Positions 26,183 through 37,153 of a stretch of 64,000 bases of DNA are shown in pieces. Positions within the stretch are counted from its first letter, which is position 1. Every line of letters starts with the position of its first letter. Source of the stretch: Mesostigma viride (taxonomy: Eukaryota; Streptophyta; Mesostigmatophyceae; Mesostigmatales; Mesostigmataceae); contig RPFO01000850.1 in the NCBI GenBank assembly GCA_009746045.1, forward strand, positions 45,001-109,000. The letters are read 5' to 3'. The notes under the pieces are model-generated. The model made no database searches, was not told the DNA's origin, and was given only the letters and a program-made list of their open reading frames with translations. The translations under genes were made by a program, and so were the position numbers.

Positions 26183-26197
26183 TCAATTAATTAATTA
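26183..26197. mobile_element. Tail-only LINE insertion (15 bp)
   Basis: TCAATTAATTAATTA is flanked on both sides by ATTGTAAGGAA (26172-26182 and 26198-26208), an 11-bp duplication like those of the larger LINE copies here. It looks like an extreme 5' truncation in which only the tail was copied. Confidence 0.5.
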
Positions 26198-26824
26198 ATT
26201 GTAAGGAAAGCCATCCACTCTATAATGCATGAGAGGACATAAGACACAACTACGGACCATGCTCTCAAGGTCGCCACCCAACAACTGCCGAGAAGGAGGG
26301 GTGACGTGCCCTCCTCTGTACTGGATCATGCCGGCCACCATCTGCTTGAAAGAGGCGCTCTCAGCCGCATTGAAGGCAATGCCGTTCTCGATAAAAAATT
26401 CAGCAGCCAGCAGCTGGACACCTTTCTCGTCGACGGGAACCAGACATTTGGTGATGCTCAGCTGGCCTTTGCTGGGAACCGACGACAAGTCAGCCGGCGC
26501 AGCCCCTCCCATCTCCGCCATTGCCCTGTTCAAATTGTGCTGCTTCTTGGCGTCTGACTGCTGCGACTTGTTGTTATACATCCTGAGAAACCTGCTCCGG
26601 ATATTCGGTGGAATTTTGTCGCAGGGTAACATCCCTTCCCCTGCGATTCCGGCAAAGTGTGCACGGACTCGGAATACGCTGATTGCCCCCGCCCCGTATG
26701 AGAACTTCTTGTTGCAAAATGAGCAGAACTTATTCGACACAAACTGCGTTTTGTTACTAACAGCATCTGTGACTGCTTCTTTCTTCTCGAGAACGAAATC
26801 CCATTCAGGCCCTTTCTTCTTCAT
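26195..26824 (-). pseudogene. hAT transposase N-terminal part (BED zinc finger)
   Basis: The frame from the ATG at 26824 encodes about 210 residues. Near the start, CSFCNKKFSYGAGAIS with a His about 19 residues later and a following Cys (H-A/F-G-I-A-G...C) forms a C2HC-type BED finger, the DNA-binding domain of hAT transposases. Further on, AEFFIENGIAFNAAESASFK is the conserved hAT block found downstream of the BED finger. The catalytic DDE region and the C-terminal dimerisation region are absent. The stop codon is supplied by a 15-bp TTAATTAA-type insertion (26183-26197). A domesticated BED protein is less likely because the frame lies between transposon ends. Confidence 0.7.
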
Positions 26825-27062
26825 GGCTGCAAATCGAAAATGGCTGCACACTGTCGCACAGTCGCACTGGCCTCGTCGTCACTATATTGCATTACACCGT
26901 CAGTAGCACAGCTGGCATTTGCTGGCACACTGTTATTATGCGTTATGTACCTAGTCCTAGCTGTCTCCTACCGGCCAAACATTTTGCAAGGCTTGCGCTT
27001 TATGAAACGAACTGTACGCATCTACTTCTAGTAGTAAAAATCTCAAATGTGCAGTGAGCGCG

Positions 27063-27742
27063 TGTAACGTGCCAGCCCAGACACCTAGCCTGAGCTACGT
27101 CGCGAAAGATCAACTATGCCGGTAATAGGAAGAATCAAGGTGGCCTAATGCAGATTGCGCTTCACGACTGGGGTCGTGAGATATCTGGCACCGCGGCTTG
27201 ATGCCAAGCTATTTAATACACACTTATAATGGCTAGCAATACCAATTACAAATGGATAGTTGCCCCAGGTTTAATATGAAGGCGTCATCGCACTTTACAT
27301 TCATCAAACCCAGAGGACGAGACTCTCGTCCTCGGACCAATTTCACCTAGGTCTGCCACCAAGCTGGCAAGAGGCGCCGACATGGCGCCGACCTTCCAGA
27401 GAACTCCGAAACATGCAGTCCACACAAGATCCTCGGGTCGACATCGACCCTCGCCAGGCTACAGAATCCACGCATGAGTACAATATCTCAACCAGCTATA
27501 AAGTACGCAGCGCGGCGCGACTGCACCGGCCCCTAGTAGAAGATCGCATACATCAACCTAGGCCCAAAATAACTGGTCCGAATCACACAAACTATCATAA
27601 TTCCATACAAAAGTCCTGACCAAGGGACAATTCCCAAATTAAGTCCCGAAATGAGTCCCAAAGTCCTACGGACTATGACAACAAGCCAAAACACATAATT
27701 TATTCCATTGTTGCGCCCGTTCCAAGGGTCGGGTTCGCAACA
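27063..27742 (-). repeat. 3' LTR of the TRIM/LARD-like element
   Basis: 680 bp, identical to 29223-29902 on line-by-line comparison. It shares blocks such as TCGGG-CGACAT, CCTCGCC and AAGTACGC-GCGCGGCGCG with the LTR of the chromodomain gypsy element at 54870. Confidence 0.92.
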
Positions 27743-27757
27743 CTCCTCCCCCTCCCC
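27743..27757 (-). promoter_or_regulatory. Polypurine tract of the TRIM/LARD-like element
   Basis: On the minus strand GGGGAGGGGGAGGAG directly abuts the 3' LTR, the usual priming site for plus-strand DNA synthesis. Confidence 0.75.
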
Positions 27758-29222
27758 GGGGGACGGTAGTCCCTACCGTCATGCAGGTAAGGACCAACAA
27801 CGAAAGGGAGAAAGCACACAACAAACATACTACTAACCACGCAGGGTTACTCTACTTGCCACGCAGGGCAAAATCAGATTGACCATAGGGGTACTATGTC
27901 CCAGCCCTTGTTCTCCAACGGGCCAGTAAAACCAATTCCCCCAAAACTCGCCACACAAGGACAAGTCTTGACGTAGTCAACGTATCTCCCTACTATAGGC
28001 CGAAGGGAGGAAACCAGATCCTATCACGTGAGGGCTTTCGGGTTTTGACCACAGAAACTTCTCCGCGTGGGTTAACAGTCGCCTGAATGAACAGCTCGTT
28101 TGACTTTTTCGCCATGGCGGGGCTTCCATGACTAGAGACTGCTCCAGACGGCGGGGATATTCCCAGTACTGACGGTACAGGGCATCCATTGGCATTATAG
28201 GTGTGGGGCGCTCCACCTTGCCTACTGGCTGTCTTCCCACCACGAAGTCATTCCTATAGTGTCCACCTTCCGACTCCCACGTTTGTCCTATCTACCGGGA
28301 CCTTACACCAAGAACCAGGTCCAGGTTGGCCTAAGGCCGGCTACCTACCCCAGGTCAAGCCTAACATAATACCGTGCCCTCATCACATGAGGCACCACTG
28401 GAAACTGGAACAAATCACAGGGCAATGTGACTGGAAACTCTGGATCTCTGAACTGGAACAGCAGGATCGACAGGAACCCCCATAATCCATCCTGGAATCT
28501 CCCCCACTTCCCACAAATCCATCAATTTTCCTCTCACCGCTGCCCTCCCTGGCGACCGCGCTAGTGCAAGGCCGCGGCAGCATATAAAATTCCGCCAACG
28601 GCCCGAATCAGAGGCGCACACCACTCAACGCCAAGACAACCCAATTGATGGGGTCGACCGATAACAATACTACCGGATGCGCCACTGCAGGCGACGATGC
28701 TTATCACAACTGGGATAGTTATACGCGCGTGGCGGACACGTTGCGCGCGACCATGCACAGTGGCGGGCACGCAACAGTTGGGGTGCGCAAAAGTGGTCCG
28801 CGGGGCGCGCACGCGCCAGCATGTGACAGCGTTGTAAACGCCACCGCCGAGCAAAGGCCAAAATACGGATCACGGCAGTCGTCATCAGCGACTACGGGAG
28901 GTGCTCGCGTGCAGAACTATCCGATGTGGTCGATGCACTGAGGGAGGACCACCAAGCTGAATCACGTCTTGCCTACACGCGTGTGCGGAGATGCGCGCGC
29001 AAGCGCTGAACTCGTCATCCCGTCTGCAAGACACCTGATGTCGAGTCAACCACAGCGGAAGGCGCCCAGGGGCTGAATTACACAGACAACGCTGCCAACT
29101 GGGATCGCGTCCGAAGATGTCGTCCGGGAAACGTATTAGCGAGAGGCACCAATGGCCCGCAGCTAGTTTGGTAGAATGACACAGGCACCAACACTAACTG
29201 CGACCATCACGTCTCCCGGGAG

Positions 29223-29902
29223 TGTAACGTGCCAGCCCAGACACCTAGCCTGAGCTACGTCGCGAAAGATCAACTATGCCGGTAATAGGAAGAATCAAGG
29301 TGGCCTAATGCAGATTGCGCTTCACGACTGGGGTCGTGAGATATCTGGCACCGCGGCTTGATGCCAAGCTATTTAATACACACTTATAATGGCTAGCAAT
29401 ACCAATTACAAATGGATAGTTGCCCCAGGTTTAATATGAAGGCGTCATCGCACTTTACATTCATCAAACCCAGAGGACGAGACTCTCGTCCTCGGACCAA
29501 TTTCACCTAGGTCTGCCACCAAGCTGGCAAGAGGCGCCGACATGGCGCCGACCTTCCAGAGAACTCCGAAACATGCAGTCCACACAAGATCCTCGGGTCG
29601 ACATCGACCCTCGCCAGGCTACAGAATCCACGCATGAGTACAATATCTCAACCAGCTATAAAGTACGCAGCGCGGCGCGACTGCACCGGCCCCTAGTAGA
29701 AGATCGCATACATCAACCTAGGCCCAAAATAACTGGTCCGAATCACACAAACTATCATAATTCCATACAAAAGTCCTGACCAAGGGACAATTCCCAAATT
29801 AAGTCCCGAAATGAGTCCCAAAGTCCTACGGACTATGACAACAAGCCAAAACACATAATTTATTCCATTGTTGCGCCCGTTCCAAGGGTCGGGTTCGCAA
29901 CA
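29223..29902 (-). repeat. 5' LTR of the TRIM/LARD-like element
   Basis: Same 680-bp sequence as the other LTR. I see no primer-binding site starting with TGG directly inside it (the minus strand continues CTCCCGGGAGACG), so the tRNA primer is not identified. Confidence 0.92.
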
Positions 29903-30074
29903 GCGCGCCGCGCCCAGAACCTGGGCACCGCGCCAGTGCCCGCTGCCCGCTGGTACCCCCGAAAAATTCTAAGTCCAAACCGCGTGGTCAGACGTAAAAT
30001 ACGCGTAAAATACGTCGAGGCCCAAAATATGCTTTATCCCGCATTTTATCGCATTCGTACGGCGTACAGACCAA

Positions 30075-30246
30075 CCCGGGCAGAAGCACGACGGCAAGGG
30101 GGCCTGGTTCTGGTACAAGCGCCTCGGGCACCCGGACGGCCTCGGCCGGCCCCACCGCCACGACGTCCCCGGCGCCCCAGCCAAGCGGCTTCGTACCTGG
30201 GCCACGGCCACGGCCGAGGTCGTGGGGACAGCTGCGCCGCCCCCAC
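30075..30246 (+). pseudogene. LINE ORF2 linker between endonuclease and reverse transcriptase
   Basis: A short isolated piece of ORF2 between the hAT-like element and the copia LTR. It reads in frame with the end of the endonuclease segment at 25902 (after counting CCCGGG once) and with the RT segment starting at 39629 (after counting CCCAC once). Composition is GC-rich, with GQKHDGKGAWFWYKRLGHPD near its start. No domain name can be given. Confidence 0.75.
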
Positions 30247-30874
30247 AGTTAACGAAACTGTGGCTGAACTGTGGTTCAGCCTGCACTGATTAATATCTAC
30301 AGAGGAAGTAGTTATATTAATCAATAGGTTTACGTTGCTGGTTATGGCTACCAGCACAGAATGCACGAGGCACGTGAGAACCGTCGCCAAAGGTGCGAGG
30401 ACACAGGTGCAGGGAAAGTGGTGCTACCAAGTGGCAGCGTCCTGCTCGTTATATACTAATTGTGACGCAGTCACATCCAGATGACTGATAGGACAGATCA
30501 TCTCACAATATTGCTGTCCTTCACTCTGGACCAGCAGATCTCGACTCGTTATCCATAAATAGTCACATCAGTGTCCTGTCGCACAAGTCCTGTCACTACT
30601 TGTTACGTCTAATCAATAGCATTGAATAGACCGCAGTGTCGGAGACTAAATGTCCTATCGTACACTGTGACAAGACGTCGTATGCCACGCGTCACTTGAA
30701 GAACCACCGTAGAATCACCGAATCCAAGTAGAATGTAGTAGAACAGTATCTTGCTCATATCTCGAGCAATACTCATCAGAATGAACCCGTTTCTGGATTG
30801 TAGTAACCGGAAGTAGAATCTCTACAAGCCAAGTAGCTTAGTAGAATAATATTGCTTGCCAGGCAATATTAACT
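30247..30874 (-). repeat. 3' LTR of copia element 1
   Basis: 628 bp. On the plus strand it starts AGTTAACGAAACTG and ends GGCAATATTAACT, so the termini are AGTTAA/TTAACT instead of TG/CA. The 5-bp duplication CCCAC fixes these limits. Confidence 0.9.
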
Positions 30875-30876
30875 CC

Positions 30877-30900
30877 AGCCCTTTCTTCTCTTTTAGAGCT
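30877..30900 (-). promoter_or_regulatory. Polypurine tract of copia element 1, partly duplicated
   Basis: On the minus strand AAAAGAGAAGAAAGGG precedes the 3' LTR by a few bases. The LTR-end/tract block ATATTAACTCCAGCCCTTTC is repeated at about 30914-30946, probably a template-switch product. Confidence 0.65.
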
Positions 30901-30949
30901 TGGACGTAACAGCCATATTAACTCCAGCCCTTTCTTTCTTTTAGAGCTG

Positions 30950-31649
30950 TTAGGCTTGGCAACACATATATAGAAACAACATGCATAGCACTTGACATCC
31001 CTCCCAGCTCTCTGTAGTCTCTGCTCGGGATTAATCAAGCACCAGATCACAACACATCTCAGCCATGACGAATTACAATGAATTCCCTATCCACTGGAAG
31101 TAGAAAGCCAAGTGTTTGGAATAGCAGCTTGTGGCTAACCAGAATAATGACCAAAATGGAATCATCACCATAATGGCTCCTGATTGGAACCCCACAAGTT
31201 ACCCACAAGACCTTATCAGGTAGACATTGATAGTTATCAGAACTGGCGCCCACCATGGACTGAGAAATAGCACATCACAAAATATATTAAGCACATGACA
31301 AACTACATTCCTCTGTCTGGGACAAAACTAGGGGGACCTGTCGCCACCTCACCAGCAAGGTTGATGGGCCAGCCAATCCGGGAAAATCCGCCTAAGCAGC
31401 CCCAGGGAATCGAACCCTGCCCTATAAAATCCCTTTGGTTGAGACAAACCTCAAACTGAGGACAAACCCCCAACCAACATCATGCTCCATGACTGAGCAT
31501 TACATAGAATACAGTATTATACACATATGTACACAGAGCATTACTGCCCTCAGAGCATCACAGCTCTCAGCATAACAGAGCCCAGCTCAATGTTAGCTCT
31601 TCTCACCCAACAGTCACCAAACTCAAAGCTCCAACTGGAATTGCTCAAC
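30950..31649 (-). other. 3' non-coding region of copia element 1, with a tRNA-like patch
   Basis: No ORF. On the minus strand near 31397-31424 GGCAGGGTTCGATTCCCTGG has a B-box-like GGTTCGATTCC and a perfect 5-bp T-arm stem, but no matching acceptor half or A box, so it is at best a tRNA-derived SINE fragment. Confidence 0.35.
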
Positions 31650-32178
31650 TCACACAGAGGAGCTCATCAGCTTGTAAAGAAGCTTATATTGTTCAGCAGA
31701 CTTGTGAGGTAACTTGGTCAAGGCATCAGCAGGATTCTCAGAACCTGGAAGATGTTGAATATCTACCAGACCTGCCAACTCCTTCAACAGGAGATAATCC
31801 AGATCTCTGCTTCTGGCCAACTGCTTGTGCACAAACTGGACCATGCCCATGTTATCTGAAAGGATCAAGGTTTCCATCTGAAGAGTATGAGGAGTCACTG
31901 AAGCCATAGCTAGCAACAGCTCCTTGATGTACAAACTGGACTGAATCCCTTCACAAATGGCTCTGCACTCAGAGACATCTGAACTCACAGCAACCCTTCT
32001 TTGAAGACGACTGTACCAGGCCACAAGACTAGGCCTATGTTGCTGAAGCACAAACAAGCCAGCTGACCTGCCTCTGACCTTAGAAACTTGCCTGCTATCC
32101 ATGGAGCTATCAACATAGATATCCAAGGAAAATGGCAAAGACACATCAATCCCAGCTAAAGTAATACCAGGAGACTTG
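31650..32178 (-). pseudogene. Copia 1 RNase H domain (C-terminal end of pol)
   Basis: RNase H degrades the RNA strand after reverse transcription. Visible motifs: IDVSLPFSLDIYVDSSMDSR (first Asp), WYSRLQRRVAVSSDVSECRA (Glu), LILSDNMGMVQFVHKQ (Asp) and LPGSENPADALTKLPHKS (final Asp with the copia ADxLTK signature). The frame ends at 31650. It is separated from the reverse transcriptase by the TTAA-flanked element: excision at TTAA joins it in frame to the codons ending IIAHV at 34089. Confidence 0.88.
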
Positions 32179-32182
32179 TTAA

Positions 32183-34088
32183 GGTGAGGGTCCTATGCCA
32201 GACCCCCAAAAACCATAATATGGAATAACATGCAAAGCTGGCCTTGGGGCACCCAAACTATGATTTTGCCATGTAAATGGGATGTGTGGGGGTCCATCCC
32301 ACCCACTGATGGGGGGTATATACCCCTTTTAGTGACCGGTATTACGCAAAAACGGACAAAAGACGCTACTCTAGGGGCATATCCCCTAGGACAATGGGGG
32401 CACAATTACTCATGTTTCAATATATTCCCATATAAAATCGTATATGGTGAGGTTGCCTACCTAATTGGAGCCCCGGAATGAAGAGTATTATTGAAGTTAT
32501 TAATTTTCCCCTAAAAACCGTACTTTTTTAGGCTGAAAAAAATAAATCAAATCAAAAACACATATTTAGAGCCCGGGGAGATATACACAAATACTACACA
32601 TATCGACAATTAATGCCACAAAATCTGAGCTCATTCTGAGTACAAATGTAGAAGTTATAGCGTTTAGCAGGTTGCCACCTGTGCAGACGCTAAGGAAGGC
32701 AATAGTGAGTATTGAGGCACACTAACACTTCCTATGCCATCCAAAAGGCTCCTGACCATGCCCAATTTGACCACAATGTACAAGGAGGTGGCTGGGCACG
32801 TCATGTGCCCTTGCCTTACCTCGACACGGGCAAACTGTTGCGTGTGTGCACAGCAATGAGGCAGGTAGCTCTACATGCCTAGCCAACAATTCTAATGCAT
32901 ATTCCAGGTTTATGGTGTGGGCATCATCCCAAAAACAAGCTGTCCGAATTCAAACACACCCTGGAAAGCCATATCCACTAATTGCCCAACCAAGGGTAAC
33001 AACAGACAGTCCACAGAGAAAGCAAGTATCACACATGCTGCTTGCCAAGGCTTCTTACCATGGTTACCTTGCCTTGCTAGCATATGAATTAGGGCTCTCC
33101 CATTTTAGTGGGAGAAAGGCCAACAAGACATCGATAACCCCTACCTACGTGCAGTTCCACCCATGCAGTATGCCCCTCAGAACAACCACTGCCACCTTTC
33201 TTTCCAGCGCAATTGTTTGCCAAGAAACAACATCAAGCTTGCGAGCCTCTAACCACAATGAAGCCGCTGCTAAGAAAGGCTGCGTCAATATTCACACAAA
33301 ACTGAGTGCTGTTAGCAATCTCCTTCCAAGAAACCACTCAGCAAATCCCCGACAACTTGACGGCATGCCACGGCTCACGCTTTGACACGTCCCAGCCATG
33401 CAACGTACATAAAAAACACTAAAAGGTGCCAGGAATCTGGCGATGCGCAGCACGGAATGGCGTTCTACCTGGCGCTAACTGCACGGAAAGAAGCCGAAAC
33501 CTTGCGTTGATAACCCATAAAGGAAGCGAAACATCCATAGGGTGACGCTGAGCACACGATCGTACCATTACCGGCGTTGTCCTTCGCCCAGCGGCGCAGG
33601 AAAGAACAACCTTCCATGGAATAATAAGACGCGCATCCCGCGTGCCTGGAGAGTGTCTTACCGATCATGAAGGAAATCTTGGCGAAACCCAGCAATTTTT
33701 TGTAACACTTTACCAATAACAATTTAAACGCATCCTTGACGCTAGGTAAATCCCATAAAACCTGACCATCACCGCCGCCAGCGTGCATTCTAATTTATTC
33801 CTCTCGACGAAAACTTCAGATTGGACCCCCGTGGCGATGGTCATCAATAAAATCATCGACACTGCAAAAAACGCGAACTCCGCTAAGAAGTAACAACATA
33901 AACTTGTCGTCTTTAAGATTAGCACAGTTTCTCTGCATTCCGCGAGCTATCTTTTTCTACTCTGCCTGAAAGCTCGTCGCCATGGCCAGCTCCGGTAGGG
34001 GTGCGCGCACCGTGCACCACTTTTTCACGGTACGGACCTGTCCCGCGAATTTTTTCGGCGCCAAAAAATTCGCGCCGGGACCGTCACC
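32183..34088. mobile_element. TTAA-flanked non-autonomous element, copy C, inside copia 1 pol
   Basis: Begins GGTGAGGGTCCTATG and ends GCCGGGACCGTCACC, an inverted pair. TTAA flanks both ends (32179-32182, 34089-34092). Its last 130 bases (GCCATGGCCAGCTCCG to TTTTTTCGGCGCC) resemble the right ends of copies A and B. No transposase is encoded. Removing it with one TTAA restores the copia reading frame. Confidence 0.82.
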
Positions 34089-35376
34089 TTAACATGTGCA
34101 ATAATCTGGGAAGGCTCCTCCAGGATTAGCACATCATCAGGGGATCTGCTATGGACCATCATGTCAGGCCCACAAATGCTGCCATACCAGGCCAACTTGC
34201 CTTTCAGCTCAGGTGCAATGGATGACGTCATGACCTCTGGAACAGATTGAAGAATGGTACTCTTGTAGTCATTGCCCGCCTGCAGCTTAATCAGCCACTG
34301 ACTCCCCTCCTGAACCAATGTAGCCTGCATTCCACAGAACGTGACAGCCTCTCCAGGCTTCTGCCACAATTCTTTTCCCAAAGGAAATGCATCATTAATG
34401 ATGGGCACAAACTGACTCAACCACTTAGTGGGAGCAATCAAGTGCAAGTCATCACCATGCAGGCTAGCATACACAGGTAAATCATGCCACCTACCCAGCA
34501 ATAAACATGGGTCCACAGATGACACCTTCAACCCACAGTGTTTAGTCAAGAAGTCTTCCAGGTAAGCCTCCAAATGATGGGACTGGACCTGAGACCTTCT
34601 AGACCCTTCAGAATCAGCAGGTAGCTAGACTGGAGCTCTGCCTGCCAGGCTACAGGAACTGGCACATGAAATGGAGTTTCACAATGCCACACCTGCTGAG
34701 CCACACTGGGATCACCCTTCAGAAATGCTCTCTTGAAATCTAGCAGAACTGAAGACATATCAGCACCCTGGTTCAGCATACCGACATACAGGCACAATAA
34801 AATACGCCATGTATCATGTAGCATCCCAGGTGTATACAACTCCTCGCCCAGAAGATCCCCAGTACCACGGTATTCATTGAGAACTGGACGCACATGGGGA
34901 ACAGACACCCCCTCCACCTCCTTCCGCTTGATGACGAATCTGAGCTTCAACCGTGTACTGTATGGGGGAACTTCATTCACAGGCTGACAGCAGTCAAACT
35001 GCAACCACTCCTCTAGAGCCTTGGCAAATGCTAGCCTCCAGGCCTCAAACATTAGAGGAGAACTCATTTCCTGGACAAGCTGATCATAGCTAAGAGGAGA
35101 ATGAGCAGCCAGTGATCTCTTAGTAATACCAATACTGCTAGGGTGAAGAGCAGCTGGCATCACAAGACTGGAAGCCACAGGAATCTGATTCTCAGGCCAC
35201 TGCACATTCTTGATCGCTTTCACAGAATTAAATACACTGGCAAGGGAGGTTTTAAAATTGACCAAGGGTATGCTACCCCAGCCAAACTTTCTCAGCTTAT
35301 CAGATGCCACAACAATTCTAGGAGAGCTCAGAAAATTTTGACCCAAGATGATAGGGCCATCATAATCTTCAAGCAC
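34089..35376 (-). pseudogene. Copia 1 reverse transcriptase, with end of protease-like domain
   Basis: Frame 35376-34546 begins with the second half of a retropepsin-like domain (YDGPIILGQNFL) and continues into the copia reverse transcriptase: KLRFVIKRKEVEGVSVPHVR, then VLLDFKRAFLKGDPS (motif A Asp). After a frameshift near 34560, frame 34573-34089 has LPVYASLHGDDLHLIAP. The catalytic box is HGDD where copia elements usually have YVDD; the two essential aspartates are kept. LKGKLAWYGSICGPDMMVHS corresponds to the usual copia block after the connection domain. The TTAA element interrupts the frame at 34088. Confidence 0.87.
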
Positions 35377-36737
35377 AAGAAATGTGACATCTCACCCATG
35401 AAGGGTACCAGCACCTCTCCCAATACCATAATGTGTGTCCTGCCACTAAAGTCAGACACCCAAGCACAACTAGGCGAAAGCACCTGCCGTTGACCTGTAT
35501 GTTGAGATCCCATAACAGAAACCTCAGCATTGGTATCTACCTCTAGGACAGCATCCTCGGACTCCTCCAACTGGCTGAGCTTGGACACCCGAGGTCCTTG
35601 CTTGGCTTTTTGCATAGCCAGCACCACATCTTTCAGGCCCACACCTCTATGCTTAGTGAGGCTAGAGGGGACCACATCTGCCTGTCCTAAGGATGGAAAG
35701 TTAACCGATCCAGGGGTCTGGCCAGGACTTACCCGGGGATTACTTCCAGCTTGAACGTGATGATCAGGGATGACGTCATGACCAACTGGCAAGGTTGTCA
35801 CATCAGGAGCTACTGCCTCTGCTTCAGCACCCCTTAGACGTACATATGACCACGACAGACGGTGCACATTCTGGGGAGGATCCTCCATCTTCACCCAGCA
35901 CTTGTGCCCAGCTAGTTCCACCCTGGTCACTACTCCAGGGTGCCAGCTACCACGCTTGCCTGCAAGCTTGGGCTCTTTCCACACAATTACCCTCTGGCCA
36001 ACAACAGGTTTCAGAACACTCCAGCCCTTGTCTTTCTGCCTCAACTTGGCAAACTTGAACATAAGGCTATCTTTCCAGGCTTGCTCAACCTCAGTAGGGA
36101 GCTCCCGAAGATGCAATGATAATGGAGTCACAGGGACCTCTCCAACATACATGGATGCCCTGACATTCAATCTGTCCTCAACTGACCTTAACCAGGCCGT
36201 CTTGATAATAGCTGGAACCAATCTTGGAATCTTCTTCTCCGTCAGCAGAATAGTCTTGAGTTCTCTGATTGTCCTCTCCACCACGCCTTGACTGCCATGG
36301 GACTCCCTGTGTACAACAAATAACTCAGGGAGGTCTTCATTCCCCATGCAGCACTCAAATTCTAAATCACACTGCAGCTGGATCACTGGTTTCATTCTGG
36401 ATCTGATAGCCTGGAGCCCAGCCACCAAACATGGCTTAGACTTGTCTTGCAACAGCTCCAGCACCTTGTACTTGGTATATCTGTCAACACCAACCAACAA
36501 AATCAGTTTCCTGATTTCTTGGATATCACATTGTACATATCCAGGCTGCAACACAGGTTGTCTGACATGAGACTTCTTAGGCTTGGGAGCAACCAGCCTA
36601 CAGGAACAAGCCTCAGCAACCTGTTTTACTGCATTAAACAAAGATGTCCCTCCCAGCCTCCTTGCAAACTGGAGTGCCTGGGCAGCATGACCAAACATGT
36701 GATGCAATCTCAATGCAATGTTTGACACAAGAGACAT
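35328..36737 (-). pseudogene. Copia 1 integrase followed by first half of a protease-like domain
   Basis: Zinc-binding part: LRLHHMFGHAAQALQF and the Cys pair CSC. Catalytic core: YVQCDIQEI (first Asp), VGVDRYTKYKVLELLQ, IQLQCDLEFECC (second Asp) and GSQGVVERTIRELK (Glu), so DDE is complete. The C-terminal part has a GKRGSWHPGVVTRV-type beta domain. After a Pro/Ser-rich linker the same frame reads AVLEVDTNAEVSVMG, a retropepsin-like active site with D-T-N-A instead of D-T/S-G-A; its partner block ILGQNFL is in the next frame. In known copia elements the protease precedes the integrase, so this order is unusual. Confidence 0.87.
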
Positions 36738-37153
36738 TTTATTAAATACAGGTGAGGTGCTGGAACAGCACGCTCACTTACAACCATGCTCCCCATTGCA
36801 TCATTCAGGCCATCAGCCTCACCCTCCTCCTCTAGAGGAGCTTCCTGCCCTAAGGCAGGACTTCCACGCTCCAACATTGAAGGAGTACGCAAACTACCTC
36901 CAAGAGCCATGTGGGAACGTTGTTGCCTTGTGGTAACTGCTTTCACCATGGTGACGTGGGAAGACCCAGTCACTACCCCATTGTGTTCTTCCTCCATGGA
37001 TGCACCCTCAACCTGTGCAGGGGGACTCTCAACCTTAAGTGGGAGACTCTCAACCTGTGCAGGGAGCAAATCAACTTCATCCAGAGTAATGGGGGGGTCA
37101 CTCTTAGCCCCCTCCCTGGCGGACCCTAGCAAGCCCAGGGAAGGCTGAGCCCG
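36710..37153 (-). pseudogene. Copia 1 N-terminal pol linker after the gag UGA codon
   Basis: Starts directly after the gag stop (UGA at 37156-37154, next codon CGG) in the same frame as the zinc knuckle, and runs about 145 codons to 36710. Composition is Glu/Pro/Val-rich (DEVDLLPAQVESLPLKVESP). No protease motif is seen here. A frameshift then leads to the integrase frame. A UGA followed by CGG is a known leaky-stop context, so readthrough is a reasonable hypothesis for Gag-Pol production. Confidence 0.65.

Larger units (their letters stand above)
27063..29902 (-). mobile_element. Recent LTR element without coding genes (TRIM/LARD-like)
   Basis: Two identical 680-bp LTRs (27063-27742 and 29223-29902, TG...CA ends) flank 1480 bp without any gag or pol similarity. 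A 5-bp duplication, GCGCG, flanks the whole (27058-27062 and 29903-29907). The pyrimidine run just inside the left LTR is a purine tract on the minus strand, so the element reads on the minus strand. Identity of the LTRs means a very young insertion that must have been mobilised in trans. Confidence 0.92.
25903..30074. mobile_element. hAT-like DNA element inserted in LINE ORF2
   Basis: Starts TTGGAAAATACG and ends CGTACAGACCAA, flanked by CCCGGG (25897-25902 and 30075-30080). Several AAAATACG-like motifs sit near each end (25905-25990 and 29994-30070), as is common for transposase binding arrays. It contains a BED/hAT-type transposase N-terminus and a nested LTR element. Without the latter it is about 1.3 kb and non-autonomous. 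The 6-bp duplication is short for hAT (normally 8). The interrupted LINE sequence contains GCCCGGGC, so an 8-bp duplication with one change in each copy is also possible. Confidence 0.65.

Noticed and set aside
29969-30286. Minus-strand frame starting like the copia 5' ORF
   Set aside because: Only the LTR-encoded start is shared; the rest is antisense to LINE ORF2 and hAT-like end sequence.
31397-31424. tRNA gene on the minus strand
   Set aside because: T-arm and B box are present but no D-arm, anticodon arm or pairing acceptor half can be folded.
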